In this document: positions 1 to 4,341 of the stretch, one piece after another
Layout of the letters: each line of letters opens with the position of its first letter
Numbering within the stretch: the stretch's first letter is position 1
Origin: Rhodocyclaceae bacterium
GTDB taxonomy: Bacteria > Pseudomonadota > Gammaproteobacteria > Burkholderiales > Rhodocyclaceae
Direction: 5' to 3'
Assembly: GCA_020849155.1 (NCBI GenBank)
Contig: JADLGU010000066.1
Coordinates: 1 to 6,455 of the forward strand
Length of the DNA: 6,455 nucleotides
The notes under the pieces: model-generated
Seen by the model: the letters and a program-made list of their open reading frames with translations, nothing else
Database searches by the model: none
What the model was told of the DNA's origin: nothing
Made by a program: the position numbers and the translations under genes

Positions 1-14
1 AGACAACATTCGGC

Positions 15-23
15 AGGAGAGGA
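15..23 (+). promoter_or_regulatory. Ribosome binding site of the CHASE2 kinase gene
   Basis: AGGAGAGGA is a strong purine-rich Shine-Dalgarno match ending 9 nt before a GTG codon at 33. It supports GTG as the start: the protein then begins with a short basic/aromatic stretch followed directly by the first membrane helix. Nothing else can be said about the 32 bases before the gene; any promoter lies upstream of the window. Confidence 0.75.
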
Positions 24-32
24 CAGCGCAGC

Positions 33-2618
33 GTGTCAAAGACTTTCTGGAAAACCGACTGGTTCATCGGCGTGGTCGTGAGCCTGGTCATGCTCTTCGC
101 GGGCGGCGGCGAATTGCTGCAGAGCCTGGAGCGCAAGGCCTACGATCTGGGCGTCGGCGCCGTGTCGCGGACGCCCAGCGACAGGGTCGCCGTCATCGCC
201 ATCGACAAGCCCAGCATCGACAACCTCGGTCGCTGGCCCTGGTCGCGCGAAGTGCATGCCAAGATGATCGAGGGCTTGACGGCCGCCAAGGCCAAGGTCA
301 TCGCCTCGTCGGTTTTCTTCTCCGAGCCCCAGCTCGATCCGGGGCTGGCCTACATCAACAAGCTGATCGAGGTATATGGCCAGGCCGGCGGCGCGCCGCT
401 GACCGGCGCGCCCGAGGCGCTGGCGGCGCAACTGCCGCCCCTGGGCCAGTTCGGTCCCTTGCTGGCCGAGGCCGAACAGAAGCTGAACACCGACCGGCGC
501 ATGGGCGAGGCGGTGGCCAAGGCCGGCAATGTCGTGCTGCCGATGCTGTTCCGCCTGGGCGAGCCGCGTGGTCGTCCCGACAAGCCGCTGCCCGACTACA
601 TCAAGAAGAACGCCATCAGCCAGGTCGAGAAGGGCGAGGACGCGCCGCTGCTGACTTCGGACGTCGAGGCGCCAGTGGTGCCGTCGCTCGGCGCCGGGGC
701 GGCCGCCATCGGCCACCTCAACGTCAATCCGGACGTGGACGGCGGCATCCGCACCGAACCGCTGGTGCTGGCCCACTTCAACGAGATCTACCCCTCGCTT
801 TCGCTGATGATCGCGGCCAAGTACCTCAACCTCGGCGTCGCCGACATCCAGGTCAAGCTGAGCGACTCGGTGCGGCTGGGGAACCTGAAGATCGGCACCG
901 ATCCGGTCATGCAGATGAACACCTTCTTCTACAAGGACGTCGACGCCAAGCCGGCCTTCCAGGTGGATTCCTTCTTCGACGTGGCCAGCGGCAAGATCCC
1001 GCTCGAAAAGTACAAGGACAAGATCGTGCTGATCGGCCCCACCGCGGCCGGCATCGGCAGCATCTTCGTCACCCCGGTGTCGCCGGCCATGCCGGCGGTG
1101 CTGATGCAGGCCCACACCGTGTCGAGCATCCTGCAGGAGCATTTCTTTGTCGTGCCGACCTGGGGCTGGATGGTCGAGCGGCTGGCCTTCCTGCTGGTGG
1201 CCGGCTACCTGATCGCGCTGCTGCCGCGCCTGAAGGCGGGCATGGGGGCGGGCGTGACGGCCGGCCTGCTGGTGCTGCTGGTGGCGGCGCATTTCGTGCT
1301 GATGACGACCCAGCTGATGTGGCTGCAGCTGATGGTGCCGGCAACCCTGCTGCTGGTCGGCCATGCGCTGCTGACCACCAAGCGCTTCCTGGTCACCGAA
1401 CGGGGCAAGGAGAAGTCGGAGGCCGAGTCGGCCGAGTCGAACCGCATGCTGGGCCTGGCCTTCCAGGGACAGGGCCAGCTCGACATGGCCTTCGACAAGT
1501 TCCGCAAGTGCCCGATGGACAACGCGGTCATGGAGAACCTCTACAACCTGGCGCTGGATTTCGAGCGCAAGCGCCAGTTCAACAAGGCCGAGTCGGTGTT
1601 CCGCTACATGGCCGACTTCAATCCCAAGTTCCGCGACCTGGAGCAGAAGCTGAGCCGCGCCAAGGCCATGTCCGAGACGGTGATCCTGGGCGGTGGCGGC
1701 GGTCGCACCAGCGCCCAGGGCACCATGATCCTCGAGGGCGGCCAGGTCGAAAAGCCGAGGCTGGGCCGCTACCAGGTGGAGAAGGAGCTGGGCAAGGGCG
1801 CCATGGGGGTGGTGTACCTCGGCCGCGACCCGAAGATCAACCGGGTGGTGGCGATCAAGACCATGGCGCTGTCGCAGGAGTTCGAGGAGGACGAGCTGAA
1901 GGACGTCAAGGAACGCTTCTTCCGCGAGGCCGAGACGGCCGGCCGCCTGAACCACCCGAACATCGTGACGATTTTCGACGCCGGCGAAGAGCACGACCTG
2001 GCCTACATCGCCATGGAGTTCCTCAAGGGCAAGGACCTGGTGCCTTACACCAAGGCCGGCAACCTGATGCCGCTGGCCAAGGCGATGGACGTCGTCGCCC
2101 GCGTCGCCGACGCGCTGGCCTACGCCCACCAGAACAGCGTGGTGCATCGCGACATCAAGCCGGCCAACATCATGTACGAGCCGGAGTCGGATGCGGTGAA
2201 GGTGACCGACTTCGGCATCGCCCGGATCACCGATTCCTCGAAGACCAAGACCGGCATGGTGCTGGGCACCCCCAGCTACATGTCGCCCGAGCAGCTGGCC
2301 GGCAAGAAGATCGACGGCCGCTCGGACCTGTTCTCGCTCGGCGTCATGCTGTTCCAGATGGCCTGCGGCAAGCTGCCTTTCGAGGGCGAATCGATGGCCC
2401 AGCTGATGTTCAAGATCGCCAACGAGCCGCACCCGCACATCCGCGAGGTGAATCCGCAGGTTCCCGAGTGCCTGGCGGCGATCGTCGACCGGGCGCTGGC
2501 CAAGGACAACGCGCAGCGCTACCAGACCGGCGCCGAGATGGCGGCCGACCTGCGCGCTTGCATGGGGCTGAGCGCCGGCGCGACCGGCGCCTCGCCCCAG
2601 GTCGATTTCAATCTCTGA
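33..2618 (+). CDS. CHASE2-sensor transmembrane Ser/Thr protein kinase (Hanks type)
   Basis: Predicted membrane receptor kinase that phosphorylates Ser/Thr on itself and on partners in the cytoplasm. The 861 residues start at GTG 33. Domains in order: first helix (about 10-27); periplasmic CHASE2 domain (about 28-375) with the family's IDK (57-59) and GRWPW (66-70) motifs; three helices (about 380-398, 404-424, 428-447); a TPR-like segment (about 470-540); a Gly-rich linker (546-575); and a kinase domain (about 580-840). Kinase residues are complete: glycine loop GKGAMGVV (587-594), VAIK lysine K609, helix-C glutamate E632, HRDIKPAN (705-712; D707, N712), DFG (726-728) and SPE in place of APE (751-753). 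It therefore looks catalytically active. The activation loop holds T738 and T740 in a TKT arrangement like the two autophosphorylated threonines of mycobacterial PknB. The PP2C phosphatase gene follows after 16 nt, its likely antagonist. The CHASE2 domain is diverged at two otherwise well-kept motifs. The ligand is unknown. Confidence 0.93.
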   Translation: MSKTFWKTDWFIGVVVSLVMLFAGGGELLQSLERKAYDLGVGAVSRTPSDRVAVIAIDKPSIDNLGRWPWSREVHAKMIEGLTAAKAKVIASSVFFSEPQLDPGLAYINKLIEVYGQAGGAPLTGAPEALAAQLPPLGQFGPLLAEAEQKLNTDRRMGEAVAKAGNVVLPMLFRLGEPRGRPDKPLPDYIKKNAISQVEKGEDAPLLTSDVEAPVVPSLGAGAAAIGHLNVNPDVDGGIRTEPLVLAHFNEIYPSLSLMIAAKYLNLGVADIQVKLSDSVRLGNLKIGTDPVMQMNTFFYKDVDAKPAFQVDSFFDVASGKIPLEKYKDKIVLIGPTAAGIGSIFVTPVSPAMPAVLMQAHTVSSILQEHFFVVPTWGWMVERLAFLLVAGYLIALLPRLKAGMGAGVTAGLLVLLVAAHFVLMTTQLMWLQLMVPATLLLVGHALLTTKRFLVTERGKEKSEAESAESNRMLGLAFQGQGQLDMAFDKFRKCPMDNAVMENLYNLALDFERKRQFNKAESVFRYMADFNPKFRDLEQKLSRAKAMSETVILGGGGGRTSAQGTMILEGGQVEKPRLGRYQVEKELGKGAMGVVYLGRDPKINRVVAIKTMALSQEFEEDELKDVKERFFREAETAGRLNHPNIVTIFDAGEEHDLAYIAMEFLKGKDLVPYTKAGNLMPLAKAMDVVARVADALAYAHQNSVVHRDIKPANIMYEPESDAVKVTDFGIARITDSSKTKTGMVLGTPSYMSPEQLAGKKIDGRSDLFSLGVMLFQMACGKLPFEGESMAQLMFKIANEPHPHIREVNPQVPECLAAIVDRALAKDNAQRYQTGAEMAADLRACMGLSAGATGASPQVDFNL

Positions 2619-2634
2619 GAGGGACGAGAGGAAG

Positions 2635-3456
2635 ATGGACCTCAGCCAGGCTCTGCAGATGGTCAGTCGCTCGGACGCGGGCATGGTGCGCTCGCATAAC
2701 GAGGACGCGGTGTTCATCAACGCGCCGATGGGCCTGGCCATCCTGGCCGACGGCATGGGCGGCTACAACGCCGGCGAGGTGGCGAGCGGGATGGCGACCA
2801 CGCTGCTCGGCACCGAACTGGAAAAAGCCTTCCAGAAGACCGCGCCGCACCAGCAGGAGGCCTCCGGCAAGCTGCACTCCCATGCCGTGCTCGAGGCCGA
2901 GATCGCCCGGGCCAACACCGCCATCTACCAGGCCGCGCAAAGCCAGCCCCAGTACGCCGGCATGGGCACGACCCTGGTCACGGCGGTGTTCTACGACAAC
3001 ATGATGACCGTCGCCCACATCGGCGATTCGCGGCTCTACCGCCTGCGCGGCGGCGAGTTCCAGGCCATCACCCGCGATCATTCCCTGTTGCAGGAGCAGA
3101 TCGACAGCGGCATGATTACGGCCGAGGAGGCGCGCCACTCGCAGAACAAGAACCTGGTGACGCGGGCCCTGGGCGTGGATCCGGTGGTGGAACCGGAGAT
3201 CCGCGATTACGATACGATGCCGGGAGACGTCTACCTGCTGTGCTCCGACGGCCTCAACGACATGGTCGAGGACGAGGAGATCGCCCTGACCCTGCAGGCG
3301 CTCTCGGCCAACCTCGAACTGGCGGCGACGCAGCTGGTGCAGACTGCCAACGACAGCGGCGGCCGGGACAACGTGTCGGTGGTGCTGGTGCGCATTTCGC
3401 GCGAATATCCGGCGGCGCGCAGCTGGTGGGCGCGCCTGCTGCAATGGTTCAGATGA
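2635..3456 (+). CDS. PP2C-family (Stp1/PrpC-type) Ser/Thr protein phosphatase
   Basis: Metal-dependent phosphatase that removes phosphate from Ser/Thr, probably reversing the kinase encoded just upstream. The 273 residues are the usual size of a single-domain bacterial PP2C. Visible motifs: SDAGMVRSHNED (13-24) with E23/D24; LADGMGG (37-43) with metal ligand D39; GMGTTL; AHIGDSRLYR with D131; a flap-like segment after the DHSLL motif; CSDGL with D205; and GGRDNVS with D245/N246. All expected metal-binding acids are present, so it should be active. The ATG at 2635 is preferred because the conserved N-terminal motif follows at once. Purine-rich GAGAGGGA at 2617-2624 overlaps the kinase stop codon and ends 10 nt before the start, suggesting translational coupling. 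The last ten residues, WWARLLQWFR, form an aromatic/basic tail outside the catalytic fold, perhaps a membrane-contact helix (inference). Confidence 0.93.
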   Translation: MDLSQALQMVSRSDAGMVRSHNEDAVFINAPMGLAILADGMGGYNAGEVASGMATTLLGTELEKAFQKTAPHQQEASGKLHSHAVLEAEIARANTAIYQAAQSQPQYAGMGTTLVTAVFYDNMMTVAHIGDSRLYRLRGGEFQAITRDHSLLQEQIDSGMITAEEARHSQNKNLVTRALGVDPVVEPEIRDYDTMPGDVYLLCSDGLNDMVEDEEIALTLQALSANLELAATQLVQTANDSGGRDNVSVVLVRISREYPAARSWWARLLQWFR

Positions 3457-3476
3457 CTTGACGGGAAGGACGCAAC

Positions 3477-4232
3477 ATGGCTGCTAAGCTGATCCTAAGC
3501 ATGGACGGGCTGGTGCTCAAGGAAATTCCGCTGACCAAGGAGCGGACGACCATCGGGCGCAAGCCGCACAACGACATTCAGATCGACAACCTGGCCATCA
3601 GCGGCGAGCATTCGGTGATCGTGACGATCCTCAACGATTCCTTCCTCGAGGACCTGAACAGCACCAACGGCACCTACGTCAACGGCCAGCCGATCAAGAA
3701 GCATTTCCTGCAGAACAGCGATGTCATCGAGCTGGGCAAGTACAAGCTCAAATACCTCAACGAGACGCCTTCGCAGACAACCGCCGCCGATTTCGAGAAG
3801 ACCATGGTGCTGCGGCCCGACCTGATGAAGAAGACGGCGGAGCAGACCGCGGCCAAGGCCGTCTCGCCGACCGACACCCAGGTCGGCATGAAAGCCATCG
3901 ACACCCATACCAACGTGGCCCCGCCGCCGCAGGCCGCCGCGCCGGCTGCAGCCCCCGCCGCGGCGCAGGTCAGCGGGGCGATCCAGATCCTCACCGGCGC
4001 CAATGCCGGCAAGGAGCTGGAACTGACCAAGAACCTCACCACCCTCGGCAAGCCGGGCGTCCAGGTCGCCGTCATCACCCGCCGGCCGCACGGCTATTTC
4101 ATCACCCACGTCGAGGGCGCCAACTTCCCGGTGGTCAACGGCGCCACCCTGGATGCCCATCCGCGGGAGCTGAAGGACCATGACGTGATCGAGCTGGCCG
4201 GCGTGAAGATGGAGTTCTTCATCAAGAGCTGA
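3477..4232 (+). CDS. FHA-domain phosphothreonine-binding protein with a degenerate second FHA-like domain
   Basis: Soluble adaptor of 251 residues, with no signal peptide or membrane helix. The N-terminal FHA domain (about 5-92) has the canonical phosphothreonine-reading residues: G27-R28, S42-x-x-H45 and STNGTYVNG (62-70, N64). A Thr-, Ala- and Pro-rich linker (about 93-166) contains EKTMVLRPD (107-115), which resembles the phosphorylated N-terminal site of GarA/OdhI (Thr followed by hydrophobics, then Arg and Asp). The C-terminal part (about 168-251) repeats the FHA strand pattern (TTLGKPG, VVNG, DHDVIELAG) but lacks the S-x-x-H and S-T-N-G residues, so it probably cannot bind phosphothreonine in the normal way. 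GGGAAGGA (3463-3470) ends 6 nt before ATG 3477, and the gap from the phosphatase is 20 nt, so the gene is very likely co-transcribed with the kinase and phosphatase. Likely role: reader of the kinase's phosphothreonines that links to an unknown effector. Confidence 0.9.
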   Translation: MAAKLILSMDGLVLKEIPLTKERTTIGRKPHNDIQIDNLAISGEHSVIVTILNDSFLEDLNSTNGTYVNGQPIKKHFLQNSDVIELGKYKLKYLNETPSQTTAADFEKTMVLRPDLMKKTAEQTAAKAVSPTDTQVGMKAIDTHTNVAPPPQAAAPAAAPAAAQVSGAIQILTGANAGKELELTKNLTTLGKPGVQVAVITRRPHGYFITHVEGANFPVVNGATLDAHPRELKDHDVIELAGVKMEFFIKS

Positions 4233-4266
4233 GCGGGTTGTCGGCAACAGCGACGGCGCCGCAGCG

Positions 4267-4275
4267 TGATTTAAT
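4267..4275 (+). promoter_or_regulatory. Candidate extended -10 promoter for the cyclase gene
   Basis: TGATTTAAT fits the extended -10 pattern TGnTATAAT with one mismatch, and lies about 66 nt before the proposed TTG start. No good -35 hexamer sits 16-18 bp upstream, which extended -10 promoters can tolerate. A second -10-like word, TAGAAT at 4302-4307, also lacks a -35 partner. The assignment rests on short AT-rich words standing out in GC-rich sequence and is therefore weak. Confidence 0.27.
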
Positions 4276-4330
4276 TCCTGCCGCCGCCAGGCGAAACTCC
4301 CTAGAATTCCCCTTCCAGGGACGGCCAGAA

Positions 4331-4336
4331 AGGGAG
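4331..4336 (+). promoter_or_regulatory. Ribosome binding site deciding a TTG start
   Basis: AGGGAG is a good Shine-Dalgarno match ending 5 nt before TTG at 4342. The frame is open upstream only to a TGA at 4267, with no ATG, GTG or TTG in between. The first in-frame ATG (4480) lies after the membrane helix and has no purine-rich leader. TTG 4342 is therefore the best start. Confidence 0.7.
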
Positions 4337-4341
4337 CGGTT

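Larger units (their letters stand above)
4233..4341. other. Intergenic gap between FHA gene and CHASE2-cyclase gene
   Basis: This 109-nt stretch is the only sizeable non-coding space in the window. It contains two AT-rich patches (4269-4276 and 4302-4308) in an otherwise GC-rich setting, a self-complementary CGGCGCCG at 4254-4261 and a 4-bp hairpin (GTTG 4237-4240 with CAAC 4245-4248). I see no stem followed by a T-run, so there is no convincing factor-independent terminator and read-through from the FHA gene remains possible. Confidence 0.7.

Noticed and set aside
36..2756. 906-codon open frame on the minus strand, antisense to the kinase gene
   Set aside because: Its product is a His/Gln/Arg/Leu/Asp-rich string without domains, typical of the antisense frame of GC-rich genes; the plus-strand kinase explains the region with intact catalytic motifs.
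1319..3004. 561-codon plus-strand open frame crossing the kinase/phosphatase boundary
   Set aside because: It is Arg/Gly/Pro/Ala rich, out of frame with both real genes, has no motif and spans two well-supported genes.
33..4232. Type VI secretion threonine-phosphorylation module
   Set aside because: The kinase/phosphatase/FHA trio matches in kind, but the kinase has a CHASE2 sensor and no secretion-system gene lies in the window, so the assignment would be a guess.
4237..4248. Possible terminator hairpin after the FHA gene (GTTG/CAAC)
   Set aside because: The stem is only 4 bp and no T-run follows, which is too weak for a factor-independent terminator.
4298..4321. Inverted repeat TCCCT...AGGGA with 14-nt spacing as an operator
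   Set aside because: Five-base arms are expected by chance and no matching copy was noticed elsewhere; without orthologous sequences it cannot be supported.
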